Shown here: positions 16,275 to 24,617 of the stretch, one piece after another
Numbering within the stretch: position 1 is the first letter of the stretch
Layout of the letters: each line of letters starts with the position of its first letter
Assembly (NCBI GenBank): GCA_036264255.1
Contig: DATARI010000132.1
Coordinates: forward strand, 1 to 64,000
DNA: 64,000 bases
Direction: 5' to 3'
From: DASZIT01 sp036264255
GTDB lineage: Bacteria; Actinomycetota; Acidimicrobiia; Acidimicrobiales; RAAP-2
Program-made: the position numbers and the translations under genes
Notes under the pieces: model-generated
Seen by the model: the letters and a program-made list of their open reading frames with translations, nothing else
Told to the model about the DNA's origin: nothing
Databases searched by the model: none

Positions 16275-17590
16275 GCGCCCCGACCCGGCGATACCGTTTC
16301 CCGCTCTGGATCATCCTCGGGGTGGTGCTGGTGGCGGCTCTCGTCATCGGGAGCGGCGCCCTCAACACCACGCCGGTGACCCCGGCCCAGCGGGCGGTGG
16401 CCATCGAGACCGGGATCAAGTGCCCGAGCTGCGAGGATCTGTCGGTCGCCAACTCCAGCGCCCAGACCGCGGTGTTCGTCCGCAACAGTGTCCGTCAGCT
16501 GATCGGCGAGGGGAAGTCCGACCAGCAGATCCAGGCCTACCTGGTCTCCCGGTACGGGTCGGCGATCGTGCTGGTGCCGCCGGCCAGCGGCTGGTCGTTG
16601 CTGGTCTGGGTTCTTCCCCTTGGCGGTGGTGCGGCGGCGGTGATCATCCTGGCCGTCGTGTTGGTCCGGAAGCGCCGGACCGCCACCGAGGATCCGGTCG
16701 ACGCCGCCCGGGAAGAGGCGTCCCTCGATGCCGGGGCATCGCCCGACCAACTCGACGCCCGCCGCCAGTTCCTGGAACAGTCGCTGGCCGACGCCTTCGC
16801 CGAGCACCGGGCCGGTGATCTGTCCGACCGGGACTTCCAGGCCCTGCGACGACGGGACACCGCCCGGCTGGCGGCTCTCGACCTTCGGATGGTCGAAGAC
16901 TCCGATGTCGCGGTGCTGGTCGGCGCGTCGGAGACGGCTGACCCGGAGGTCGAGGTGCGAGCGGCGGCGGGATCGACCGAACCGGCCTTGGCGGCTCCAG
17001 GGACGGCGACTCCGGTGCCGGGGGCGAGGAGAAGTCGCCGGCAGCGGTTCCTGATCACCGGAGCCATCGCCTCGTTCGGAGCCGCCCTGGTGTTGGTGGT
17101 CGCCCTGTTCGCGGCCAGCCGTCTCCCCGGCCAGACCCCGACCGGCAATCCCAACCTCAGCCAGCAGGCCCAGATCCAACAGTCACTGGCCCAGGCCGCC
17201 ACCCTCGAGAACCAGGGCCAGTCGGGGGAGGCGGCCCAGCTCTACCAGAAGGTCCTGACCCAGGACCCCCAGAACGAGGTGGCGACCGCCCAGCTCGGAT
17301 GGCTCGAGTACAACACCGGAGTCCAGGGAAAGAGCGCGTCGTTGATCGCCGACGCCCGGGCCAAGCTCGACCAAGCCATCCAGCTGAACCCCACCGACTA
17401 CGCCGCCCGGCTGTATCTCGGCACCGTGATCCTCGACCAGGACAACAACGCGGCGGCGGCGGTCGCGCAGTACCAGGCGTTCCTGGCCGACAATCCGCCC
17501 GCCGCCCTCCTGCAGCAGGCGGCGACCATCCTCCGCCAGGCCTATACCCAGGCGGGAACGCCGGTCCCCGCCGCCGTCCCCGCCGCCTGA
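16271..17590 (+). CDS. ccmH: CcmH-CcmI fusion: thiol reductase domain plus TPR domain
   Basis: 439 residues. After an anchor helix (about 11-29) comes a CcmH domain with the redox pair in KCPSCEDLSVANSS (Cys51, Cys54) and the family block GKSDQQIQAYLVSRYG. A second helix spans about 107-128, then a Glu/Asp/Arg-rich segment, a third helix around 257-278, and a TPR array (about 295-425, for example SGEAAQLYQKVLTQDPQN and KLDQAIQLNPTDYAARLYLG). In most System I organisms the CcmH and CcmI/NrfG functions are separate proteins or fused in this order in some groups. It would hold and reduce apocytochrome c for CcmF. It ends the locus, four bases from a convergent stop. Confidence 0.9.
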   Translation: MSAPTRRYRFPLWIILGVVLVAALVIGSGALNTTPVTPAQRAVAIETGIKCPSCEDLSVANSSAQTAVFVRNSVRQLIGEGKSDQQIQAYLVSRYGSAIVLVPPASGWSLLVWVLPLGGGAAAVIILAVVLVRKRRTATEDPVDAAREEASLDAGASPDQLDARRQFLEQSLADAFAEHRAGDLSDRDFQALRRRDTARLAALDLRMVEDSDVAVLVGASETADPEVEVRAAAGSTEPALAAPGTATPVPGARRSRRQRFLITGAIASFGAALVLVVALFAASRLPGQTPTGNPNLSQQAQIQQSLAQAATLENQGQSGEAAQLYQKVLTQDPQNEVATAQLGWLEYNTGVQGKSASLIADARAKLDQAIQLNPTDYAARLYLGTVILDQDNNAAAAVAQYQAFLADNPPAALLQQAATILRQAYTQAGTPVPAAVPAA

Positions 17591-17594
17591 CCGC

Positions 17595-18566
17595 TCAGGG
17601 GACCAGCACCACCTTGCCGGACAGGGTCCGGTCGATGAGCCCGGACATCACCGCTCCGGCCTCTTCCAGCGGGTACTCGCTCGGGACGGTGGGGTGGAGC
17701 CGGCCGTCGCCGATCATCGTCACCAGCTCGGCCAGGAGCTCCCGGTTCCCGAGCGGGTCACGGAAGGTCCAGGCCCCCCAGTCCACCCCTACCACCGTCC
17801 GATTGTTCAACAACACCTGATTGAGCGGGACCGACGCGATCGGGCCGGAAGCGAACCCGATCACGCAGAAACGGCCGAAGGGTCGGATGGCCCGGAGGGC
17901 GGGCTCGCTGTGGCGGCCTCCGACCGAATCGATGACGACGTCGACCCCGCCATCGGATATCTCCCGGGCCCGGACCTTGAGGTCCTCTTCCTCGTAGGCG
18001 ATGGTGGCTTCCGCTCCCATCGCCGTCGCCTTGTCGAGTTTCTCCTGGGTCGAGGCGGCGGCGATCACCCGCGCCCCCAACGCACGGGCCAGGTCGATGG
18101 CCGCCAGCCCCACCCCGCCGCCGGCTCCCAACACCAGCACCCACTCACCCGGTTGCACCGAGGTCCGGCGGGTGAGGGTGAACAGCACGGTGGCGTAGCT
18201 CTGGATGACGGTGGCGGCCTGGCCGAAACCCAGGCCGTCGGGCATCGCCATCACGGAGAGGGCGGGCACCGCCACCTGTTCGGCAAACCCGCCGAAGCCG
18301 GTGGAGACGATGACCCGGTCACCCACCGCTACCCCGGTGACCCCTGCCCCGATCGCCGACACCTCGCCGGCGATCTCCCCGCCGGGGTGGAAGGGGGTAG
18401 GGGGCTTGATCTGGTACCGCCCCTGGCACAGCAGCCCGTCGACGAAGTTCACCCCGGCGGCCCGCACGTCCACCACCACCTGGCCCTCGCCCGGGATCGG
18501 AGGGTCGTGGTCCTCGACGACGAGATCGGACAGCGGCCCCAACTGCTTGCAGACGACGGTTCGCAT
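17595..18566 (-). CDS. Zinc-less NADPH:quinone oxidoreductase family (MDR)
   Basis: 323 residues, medium-chain reductase/dehydrogenase. The catalytic domain opens RTVVCKQLGPLSDLVVEDHD and includes VNFVDGLLCQGRYQIKPPTP; the nucleotide-binding domain has the glycine motif GAGGGVGLAAIDLARALG. No zinc-binding cysteine set is seen, so it is of the quinone oxidoreductase type, reducing quinones or enones with NAD(P)H. It is apparently monocistronic: TAGGTT lies six bases before the ATG (complement at 18573-18578), a leaderless start. It converges on the Ccm locus. Confidence 0.9.
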   Translation of the reverse strand: MRTVVCKQLGPLSDLVVEDHDPPIPGEGQVVVDVRAAGVNFVDGLLCQGRYQIKPPTPFHPGGEIAGEVSAIGAGVTGVAVGDRVIVSTGFGGFAEQVAVPALSVMAMPDGLGFGQAATVIQSYATVLFTLTRRTSVQPGEWVLVLGAGGGVGLAAIDLARALGARVIAAASTQEKLDKATAMGAEATIAYEEEDLKVRAREISDGGVDVVIDSVGGRHSEPALRAIRPFGRFCVIGFASGPIASVPLNQVLLNNRTVVGVDWGAWTFRDPLGNRELLAELVTMIGDGRLHPTVPSEYPLEEAGAVMSGLIDRTLSGKVVLVP

Positions 18567-18589
18567 GGGATGAACCTATCGGCGCCGCC

Positions 18590-18922
18590 TCACTTGGCCA
18601 ATCTGGACAGGAGGGCCTTGGGCGCCCGTCGTCGCCACGACTCGGTCAGCAGCTCGGTGAGCAGTTCGGGGTCGACGTGGTCGAGGTCCACCCGGACCCC
18701 GCTCAGCCGCTTGCCCCACCACAGTTCCTCACAGCCCGACGGGTTCTCGGCCACCGCCAAGGCCGTCTCGTCCTCGTCGGCCATGACGTTCAGGTGGGTG
18801 GGGTCCGGCACGGTGGCGAAGATCTTGTGGTTGACCCGAAACGACGACCGGTCGTGATGGGGCTCTTCGGTCGCCTCGGGGAGGGAGAGGGCGATCCGCC
18901 GAGCGTCGTCCAGGCTGACCAT
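18590..18922 (-). CDS. MmcQ/YjbR family DNA-binding-fold protein
   Basis: 110 residues. The family pattern is complete: SLDDARRIALSLPEATEEPHH, SSFRVNHKIFATV, then SGCEELWWGKRLSGVRVDLD and ELLTESWRRRAPKALL. YjbR-fold proteins have a cyclic double-winged-helix-like fold and no settled biochemical role. ATG 18922 is chosen because TAGCGT lies exactly seven bases upstream. Upstream sequence in the same frame belongs to the adjacent gene's territory and has no family match. Confidence 0.85.
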   Translation of the reverse strand: MVSLDDARRIALSLPEATEEPHHDRSSFRVNHKIFATVPDPTHLNVMADEDETALAVAENPSGCEELWWGKRLSGVRVDLDHVDPELLTELLTESWRRRAPKALLSRLAK

Positions 18923-18960
18923 GCCCAAAACGCTATCGCCGCCGGCCGCCACCCTGCCGG

Positions 18961-20103
18961 TCAGCGGAGGGACCGGAGACCCTCCACCACCGCTGGAAAC
19001 GCCGCCGCGAAGGCGGCGATGTCGGCATCGACGGTCGACCAGCCGATCGAGAGCCGGAGTGACCGCTCGGCGTCCACTCCCATCGCCTCCAACACCGGCG
19101 AGGGCTCCAACGACTCCGAAGAGCACGACGACCCGGAATGGGCGGCGATGCCGGCCTGGTCGAGGCCGAGCAACACCGGTTCTGCCTCGACGCCGTCGAT
19201 CCAGACGCAGAGGATGTGGGGAAGATGATGGTCGGGATCCCCGAACACCGTGATCCCCTTGACGTCACCCACGGTCGCCGCCAGCGCGGCGGTCCGGCGT
19301 CGGGCCTCGGCGGCCTCTCTTTCCAGCCGCCCCGGGGCGGCCAGAACGTCTGCCGCCGCTCCGAACCCGATGGCCGCCGGCACGTTCTCGAATCCGGCCC
19401 GGCGAGCCCGTTCCTGTTCGCCTCCCACCACGAACGGATCGATGCGCAGCCCCCGCCGCACGATGAGGGCGCCGATGCCGGGGGGCCCGCCGAGTTTGTG
19501 GGAGGACACCGAGACGAGATCGGCGTCAAGATCACCGGCGTCGACGGGGAGGTGGCCGGCGGCGGCCACCGCATCGACGTGGGAGAGCACGCCGAGCTGG
19601 CGGCAGCGGGAGACGATGTCCCTGACCGGCTGCAGCGAGCCGACTTCGTGATTGGCCCACTGGCAGTGGACGAGCGAGGGAAGTTGGCCGAACTCCGAGT
19701 GGCAGCGTGCGATGGCGTCATCGAATGCCTGGAGACGGACGACCCCGAGCCCGTCGACGGCGGGTTGGACCACCACCCCCGATCGACCCGACGAGTCACG
19801 GACGGAGGAGTGCTCGACCGCCGAGCAGACCACCGGTCCCCGAGCGTGCCGGGTGGCTCCCCAGACGGCGGCGTTGATCGACTCGGTGCCGCCGGAGGTG
19901 AAGACGATCTGGCGCGGCCGCACCCCGAAGAAGGCGGCGACCTGGTCTCGCCCGTCCTCCAGGGCGGCCCGGGCGATCCGGCCTTCGGTATGGACCCGGC
20001 CGGGGTCGGCGGTGACTCCGGAGGAGGCCCATCCCTCCATCGCCTCTCGGGCCTCAGGCCGTAGCGGCGCGGTGGAGGCGTGATCCAAATAGTGGCGGGC
20101 CAA
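18961..20103 (-). CDS. Cysteine desulfurase (NifS/IscS-like, class V aminotransferase)
   Basis: 380 residues. It would use PLP to take sulfur from L-cysteine for Fe-S cluster or thio-cofactor synthesis. Visible signatures: YLDHASTAPLRPEAREAM at the start, TSGGTESINAA for phosphate binding, the PLP lysine in SVSSHKLGGPPG (about Lys202), and a mobile-loop cysteine in SGSSCSSES (about Cys326). The start is a TTG at 20103: GGAGG precedes it by seven bases and the family always begins with this IYLDxAATTP-like block. It lies just 15 bases downstream of the SufR-like regulator in the same direction. Confidence 0.9.
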   Translation of the reverse strand: MARHYLDHASTAPLRPEAREAMEGWASSGVTADPGRVHTEGRIARAALEDGRDQVAAFFGVRPRQIVFTSGGTESINAAVWGATRHARGPVVCSAVEHSSVRDSSGRSGVVVQPAVDGLGVVRLQAFDDAIARCHSEFGQLPSLVHCQWANHEVGSLQPVRDIVSRCRQLGVLSHVDAVAAAGHLPVDAGDLDADLVSVSSHKLGGPPGIGALIVRRGLRIDPFVVGGEQERARRAGFENVPAAIGFGAAADVLAAPGRLEREAAEARRRTAALAATVGDVKGITVFGDPDHHLPHILCVWIDGVEAEPVLLGLDQAGIAAHSGSSCSSESLEPSPVLEAMGVDAERSLRLSIGWSTVDADIAAFAAAFPAVVEGLRSLR

Positions 20104-20118
20104 GGGTTGCCCTCCGGG

Positions 20119-20910
20119 TTAGACCAGGGCGGCGCACTGGTCGTCGCCCCGGGCCCGAGACGAAGACAGGATGACCGGAACGCTTCCTTCCAGCCCCTCA
20201 CCGCACAGTCCGGCCAGCAGCCCCTTCACCATGCCCCGGTCGACTGCGCAGAGGACGGGAAACTGGGAGGCGGTGCTTCCGAACGGGCAGTTGTCCGCCA
20301 CCACCGCGGTGGAGGTCCCCTGGTCCTCGGCGTGGGCGGCGAACCCGTGGGCGGTCAACGTGTCGGCGATGGCATGCATGGCGGTCCGAAGGGACCGCTG
20401 CCCGTCGCCGGGCGACATCTGGTTGGCCAGGGCCCGGCCGTACTCCTCGCCGACCCGCTCGGCCATCCCTTCGGCCGCCACCGGGCCCAGCAGTTGCAGG
20501 GCCTCTTGAAGAAGGAGGACGAGGAGATCGTCGCGTCGGGTCAGCAGATCGAGGGTCGGATCGTTGCCGATGGCCCGGAATCGTTTCGACGGTCGCCCGG
20601 CCCCGGTCCCCGAGGCCCGCTCCATGGTCACCTCGAGGTAACCACCGGTGGCCAGTCGCTCGAGGTGATGACGGGCGACGTTCGGATGCAGCGAGAACCG
20701 GGTGGCGACCTCGGAGGAGGTGGCGCCCGGGTTGGCCCGTACGAACAGGTAGATCTCCCGGCGGGTGGGGTCGCCGAACGCCGAGGTGACGGCGGTGACG
20801 GCGGCAGAGAAGTGACTATCGGACTCGTTGGAGTCGGCGGCCCCGCTGTGGATCTCCACCGGTTCCGGGGGAGGGGCGACCACCGCGGGTCGGTCTGGGG
20901 CCACTTGCAC
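20119..20910 (-). CDS. sufR: SufR-like Fe-S-sensing transcriptional regulator
   Basis: 263 residues. An ArsR/DeoR-type winged helix (FGDPTRREIYLFVRANPG, then SSEVATRFSLHPNVARHHLE) is followed by a regulatory domain with a cysteine set near the C-terminus: DNCPFGSTASQFPVLCA (C-x12-C), then GLCGE and DDQC. SufR binds an Fe-S cluster through such cysteines and represses suf-type genes when clusters are adequate. Context supports this: cysteine desulfurase immediately downstream and the Mrp carrier gene divergent. Start GTG 20910 has TAGACT seven bases upstream, a leaderless arrangement; GTG 20904 is an alternative with GAGG. Confidence 0.87.
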   Translation of the reverse strand: MQVAPDRPAVVAPPPEPVEIHSGAADSNESDSHFSAAVTAVTSAFGDPTRREIYLFVRANPGATSSEVATRFSLHPNVARHHLERLATGGYLEVTMERASGTGAGRPSKRFRAIGNDPTLDLLTRRDDLLVLLLQEALQLLGPVAAEGMAERVGEEYGRALANQMSPGDGQRSLRTAMHAIADTLTAHGFAAHAEDQGTSTAVVADNCPFGSTASQFPVLCAVDRGMVKGLLAGLCGEGLEGSVPVILSSSRARGDDQCAALV

Positions 20911-20917
20911 GTCCTCT

Positions 20918-20927
20918 AGTCTACGGT
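20918..20927. promoter_or_regulatory. Overlapping divergent -10 boxes of sufR and mrp
   Basis: On the minus strand TAGACT (20923-20918) stands seven bases before the sufR GTG. On the plus strand TACGGT (20922-20927) is the best -10 candidate for mrp, about 30 bases before its ATG, with GAGGAG as ribosome site. The two hexamers share bases 20922-20923, so one bound regulator could shut both promoters. Confidence 0.5.
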
Positions 20928-20956
20928 GAACCCGAATTTTCGCGAGGAGATTTTGC

Positions 20957-22129
20957 ATGTCCACCGACGAGTCCCAGGTCAGAGCGGTTGTTGCCGCGGT
21001 GACCGACCCCGAGCTGCGCCGCCCGCTGGGGGAATTGGGCATGGTCGGCGCGGTGCGGGTGAAGCGGAAGCGGGTGGCCGTCGATATCGCCCTGCCCGTC
21101 GAGCATTATCCGCAGGTCGACGAATTGGTGGCCAGGGTCCGCCGGGCCGCCGGGGTGCTTCCCGGGATCGACGAGGTGGCGGTGGAGCAGACGGTGATGG
21201 GGGAGGAGGATCGGGCCCGGCTCCGGATGTTGCTGCGGGGGGAGCCGGTCGACGGCGAAACCGACGAGGCGGGACACGATCATGCCGGCCATGATCACGG
21301 CGCCCCCCTCGGCCACGAGGAAGGCCGTCCCAACCGGTTCATGCTCCCGCGATCGAAGACCCGGGTGATCGGGGTGTCGTCGGGCAAGGGCGGTGTCGGG
21401 AAGTCGTCGGTGACGGTGAATCTGGCGGTGGCCCTGGCCCGGACCGGCTACGACGTCGGCATCCTCGACGCCGATGTCTACGGGTTCTCCGTCCCGAAGA
21501 TGCTCGGGGTCACCGAGGACCCGCTGATCATCGGCGATCTGGTCGTCCCGGCCACCGCCAACGGCGTGCGTTGCCTTTCAATGGGTTTCTTCGTCCCTGA
21601 TGACACCCCGGTGATCTGGCGTGGCCCCATGCTCCACAAGGCCTTGGAGCAGTTCCTGGTCGATGCCTACTGGGGCGAGCCTGATTTCCTCCTGGTCGAC
21701 ATGCCCCCCGGCACCGGGGACGTCACCTTGTCCCTCGGCCAGTACCTGACCAAGACCGAGGTGTTCGTGGTCACCACCCCGCAGCCGGCCGCCCAGCGGG
21801 TGGCCCAGCGCTCGGCCTACGCCGCCCGCAAGTTGAAGCTGTCGGTCCGGGGGGTGATCGAGAACATGAGCTGGTTCACCGGCGACGACGGCACCCGGTA
21901 CGAGCTGTTCGGATCGGGTGGGGGAGCTCAGCTCTCCCGCGAGCTCGGGGTGCCATTGTTGGCGCAGGTGCCACTGGTCCCGGCGGTGCGAGAAGGCGGC
22001 GACATCGGGATCCCGGTGGCGGTCGCCGATCCTGACGGTGAAGCCGCCGCCGTCTTTGCGGCGTTGGCCACCACCATCGCGGAGATGGGTCCGGCCCGGG
22101 TCTACCGCAAGGAGTTGACGGTTCGCTGA
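20957..22129 (+). CDS. mrp: Mrp/ApbC family Fe-S cluster carrier P-loop ATPase
   Basis: 390 residues. An N-terminal MIP18/DUF59 domain (about 5-85) precedes a deviant Walker A SSGKGGVGKSSVTVNLAVAL (about 141-160) with the signature lysine, and VDMPPGTGDVTLSL downstream. It should transfer assembled Fe-S clusters to apoproteins. Two oddities: a His-rich linker (AGHDHAGHDHGAPLGH, about 105-120) between the domains, and absence of the C-terminal CPxC usually following NMS; here the text is NMSWFTGDDGTRYELFGSGGG-like with no cysteine. GAGGAG precedes the ATG. Divergent from sufR. Confidence 0.92.
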   Translation: MSTDESQVRAVVAAVTDPELRRPLGELGMVGAVRVKRKRVAVDIALPVEHYPQVDELVARVRRAAGVLPGIDEVAVEQTVMGEEDRARLRMLLRGEPVDGETDEAGHDHAGHDHGAPLGHEEGRPNRFMLPRSKTRVIGVSSGKGGVGKSSVTVNLAVALARTGYDVGILDADVYGFSVPKMLGVTEDPLIIGDLVVPATANGVRCLSMGFFVPDDTPVIWRGPMLHKALEQFLVDAYWGEPDFLLVDMPPGTGDVTLSLGQYLTKTEVFVVTTPQPAAQRVAQRSAYAARKLKLSVRGVIENMSWFTGDDGTRYELFGSGGGAQLSRELGVPLLAQVPLVPAVREGGDIGIPVAVADPDGEAAAVFAALATTIAEMGPARVYRKELTVR

Positions 22130-22135
22130 CCCGGT

Positions 22136-22162
22136 CCTCGTCAGGTCGCCGACCTGACGAGG
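22136..22162. terminator. Perfect 12-bp-stem hairpin between convergent genes
   Basis: CCTCGTCAGGTC (22136-22147), loop GCC, GACCTGACGAGG (22151-22162). It lies seven bases past the mrp stop and 55 bases from the stop of the minus-strand gene, so it probably ends transcription from both sides. Confidence 0.8.
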
Positions 22163-22217
22163 TGGGAGCCAGTGGTCACCGGAGAGGTTCGGTCACGCCG
22201 GTGGTCGGGCGCCGGCG

Positions 22218-22400
22218 TCACGCCGCCCGGCGATCCCGGTCCCGGACCTGGATGATGGTGGCCCCTTTGATCCCGAGCGCGTCCAGCACGGTGAAGAGCT
22301 CCAAGGGGTCGGAGCGGGCAGCGACCACCCGTCGGCCCTCCAGCGCCACCCAGCGGCTCTGATACCGCGCCCGGTCGGCGGCGGACAGGTGGGCGGTCAT
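22218..22400 (-). CDS. Small DUF5678-like protein
   Basis: 60 residues: MTAHLSAADRARYQSRW then VALEGRRVVAARSDPLEL and ALGIKGATIIQVRDRDRR. This WVALxGxxVVA...dP.eL....G..ga.i..V pattern resembles DUF5678, a small domain of unknown role sometimes described near toxin-antitoxin genes. Its ATG overlaps the stop of the upstream gene by four bases (ATGA), so the two form one unit. Function unknown. Confidence 0.6.
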   Translation of the reverse strand: MTAHLSAADRARYQSRWVALEGRRVVAARSDPLELFTVLDALGIKGATIIQVRDRDRRAA

Positions 22401-22975
22401 GCCACTGACCGGGTGGCCTGGCGAAACTGGGTCCAGGCGGACAGGTAGTCGGCCCGGGCGCGCCGGTCGCCGTCCCGGGCGGCGACTGCGTAGGCCGCCT
22501 CCATCCGGTGGCGCGCACGGTGGGCGGCGTCGTCGGGTGCGCCACAGGCGGTGTTGAGGGCGTCGAGGGCCGAGGCGATCTGGCCGGCGTCGAGGACCGG
22601 GAAGCCGGACACCAGCCGGTCGAGGGGGGCACAAGGCTCCCCACCGGTGGCGGTGCGACGGGCGGCATCCTCGTAACCGCAGACCAGCCAGGCCCCGACC
22701 GTGCCGTAGGTCTGGACGACGGCCCGGCGCCCCGATCGGTTGTCCGGGTCACCGGCGATGGCCTCGATGGCCTCCTCGGGCGTGATCTGGCCCACGTCGA
22801 CGACCGGGGTGGTCTCCTCGGCGAGGAGGGCGTCGTCCCGGAGGGCCCGGACTCGACGGGCCATGGGGGCGGTGCGGTCCGCCCGAGCTCGGGTCGGCGC
22901 CCCGGCTGACGTCCGAGCGGTGCTCGGTCGGGAGAGCGATCTCGGCGTACTCACCTGGTTGCATGTCTGGGCCAT
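22397..22975 (-). CDS. Hypothetical protein, coupled to DUF5678-like gene
   Basis: 192 residues that I do not recognise. The first 40 residues are Ser/Thr/Arg/Ala rich and may be unstructured; the rest is helical with ITPEEAIEAIAGDPDN, VVQTYGTVGAWLVCGYEDAA and ALDALNTACGAPDDAA. No signal peptide or membrane span. A GGAAGGGGG stretch precedes ATG 22975; a shorter form from the internal methionine before ARRVRALRDD is possible. Composition and coupling to the downstream gene support it as real. Confidence 0.6.
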   Translation of the reverse strand: MAQTCNQVSTPRSLSRPSTARTSAGAPTRARADRTAPMARRVRALRDDALLAEETTPVVDVGQITPEEAIEAIAGDPDNRSGRRAVVQTYGTVGAWLVCGYEDAARRTATGGEPCAPLDRLVSGFPVLDAGQIASALDALNTACGAPDDAAHRARHRMEAAYAVAARDGDRRARADYLSAWTQFRQATRSVA

Positions 22976-23151
22976 GTGGGCCCCCTTCCATCGGTCGTAC
23001 CCTTCTCATCGACACGTTTCGCCGGCGGGTCAAGTCCCGCGAGCAACCCTTGCCCCGGGGACGGCCCCAGGACTCGATCGGATGGCCGGGTCCGATGAAC
23101 GAAAAAACGGGTGCGGCCCGGTCGTGGGACGCCGTCGGTCAGGCAGCGAGG
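22976..23151. other. Intergenic region
   Basis: Contains the promoter of the hypothetical pair on the minus strand (TACGAC-like -10 near 22998) and, nearer the right side, the terminator of the CFA-type gene. I see no gene in it. Confidence 0.4.
23102..23120 (-). terminator. Intrinsic terminator of the CFA-type methyltransferase gene
   Basis: Read on the minus strand: CGGG, five-base loop, CCCG, then six T (complement of the A-run 23102-23107). It starts 31 bases beyond the stop of the gene at 23152. It is the clearest U-tract terminator in the window, though the stem is only four pairs. Confidence 0.6.
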
Positions 23152-24513
23152 TCACGACCAGCCGGTGCGGGTGGGGGGCATGCCGCTGACCCCATCCGGT
23201 TCGGAGATGACGCCGAGCACCTGGTGGATGGCCAGACCGGCGTCGTCGAACCCGTTGGCCGACGCCGCCATGTAGAACCGCCAGATGTTGGCACGGCGCT
23301 CGCCCACCAGGGCGACCGCCTGGTCCCAGCCTTCCTCGAGATTGGCGACCCAGGCCCGCAGCGTCTTGGCGTAGTGCTCCCGCAGCGACTCGACGTCCCG
23401 CACCTCGAATCCCGCCCGCTGCATGGCCAAGATGACCTCCCCGACGTCGAGGAGTTCGCCATCGGGAAAGACGTAGCGACCGATGAAGGTCCGCCGTCCG
23501 AGCACCGAGCCCCCCGGGCTGGAGATGGCGTGGTTGAGCAGCCTCCCGGTCGGCCCGAGGAGGTCGCGCAGGGTGGTGAAGTAAAGGGCCATGGCCGACG
23601 TCCCGACGTGTTCGAACATTCCGATCGACGAGATGGCGTCGAACTGCTCGCCCTTCAGCTCCCGGTAGTCCTGGAGGCGGATCTCGATGCGGTCATCGAG
23701 CCCGGCCGCCTTCACCCGCTCTTGAGCCAGATCAACCTGTTCGGAGCTCAGTGCCACCCCGACGACGCTGGCCTGGTGGTGCTGGGCGGCATGAATGGCC
23801 ATCGAACCCCAGCCGCAACCCACGTCGAGGAGGCGAGACCCCGGATGCTGGTCGAGGCCCAACTTGCGACAGATCAATTCGTGCTTGGCGTCCTGGGCCT
23901 CCTCGAGCGTGCTGGTCTCGGAGACGAACCGGGCACACGAATAGGTCATGCGGGGCCCGAGGAACAGCCGGTAGAAGTCGTTGCCCACGTCATAGTGGTG
24001 GCTGATGACCTTGGCATCCCGGCCGAGGGAGTGGAGCCTGCCCGTCGGCCGGCACTCTTCGGCCGGTGCCGGGAGGGGAGGCCCGATGGCGCCCAGCCGC
24101 CGGGCGGCGTCGACGATGGGCGGCAGCGCCCGAAGTCCCATCTTGCGGAGGTCACGGGGGGCGGTGTCGTGGAGGACCCGCAGCATCGCGAACAGGTCTC
24201 CCTCCAAAGACAGGTCGCCGGCCACGAACGCCCGGGCCACCCCCAGTTCGCCCGGGGCCCAGAGCATCCGCCGCACCGCATCGACCGAGTTGACCCGGAT
24301 GGTCCCCGGACCCCCGACCGGCCCGATCCCGCTCCCATCCCAGAACTCGAATCGCACCGGCAACTCGGTGCCCAGCAAGGCCCGTAGCAGCGGAGCCAGC
24401 GCCCCGGCGGCACCGCTGTTGGTGCCGGTCGCCACCCGGGAACCGGGACCCTCGGCCGGAACCGGTGCCGGTGAGGGGGTTCCCGACGCCTGTGACGATT
24501 CCCGGATGACCAT
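23152..24513 (-). CDS. Cyclopropane-fatty-acyl-phospholipid synthase family methyltransferase
   Basis: 453 residues. CFA enzymes use S-adenosylmethionine to add a methylene (or methyl) to unsaturated lipid acyl chains. The central SAM site reads RLLDVGCGWGSMAIHAAQH, preceded by SHHYDVGNDFYRLFLGPRMT-like residues and MTYSCARF, and followed by FDAISSIGMFEHVG, all CFA-typical. An N-terminal domain of about 150 residues (lipid-binding) is present. ATG 24513 is chosen for the AAGGAG five bases upstream. Cyclopropanation or mid-chain methylation cannot be told apart from sequence alone. Confidence 0.93.
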   Translation of the reverse strand: MVIRESSQASGTPSPAPVPAEGPGSRVATGTNSGAAGALAPLLRALLGTELPVRFEFWDGSGIGPVGGPGTIRVNSVDAVRRMLWAPGELGVARAFVAGDLSLEGDLFAMLRVLHDTAPRDLRKMGLRALPPIVDAARRLGAIGPPLPAPAEECRPTGRLHSLGRDAKVISHHYDVGNDFYRLFLGPRMTYSCARFVSETSTLEEAQDAKHELICRKLGLDQHPGSRLLDVGCGWGSMAIHAAQHHQASVVGVALSSEQVDLAQERVKAAGLDDRIEIRLQDYRELKGEQFDAISSIGMFEHVGTSAMALYFTTLRDLLGPTGRLLNHAISSPGGSVLGRRTFIGRYVFPDGELLDVGEVILAMQRAGFEVRDVESLREHYAKTLRAWVANLEEGWDQAVALVGERRANIWRFYMAASANGFDDAGLAIHQVLGVISEPDGVSGMPPTRTGWS

Positions 24514-24617
24514 GAGAGCTCCTTCGGTCTGCAATTTGCCCTGTCACCCGGATCTTATGGGGGGTCCTGCGTTTGCGTCGCGGCCGGGATGGGCACGGGG
24601 AGACCCTCCGGACGGGG

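Noticed and set aside
23077..23096. ATCGGA...TCCGAT hairpin as the CFA terminator
   Set aside because: It lies downstream of the T-run in the direction of transcription; the CGGG/CCCG stem followed by six T is the better candidate.
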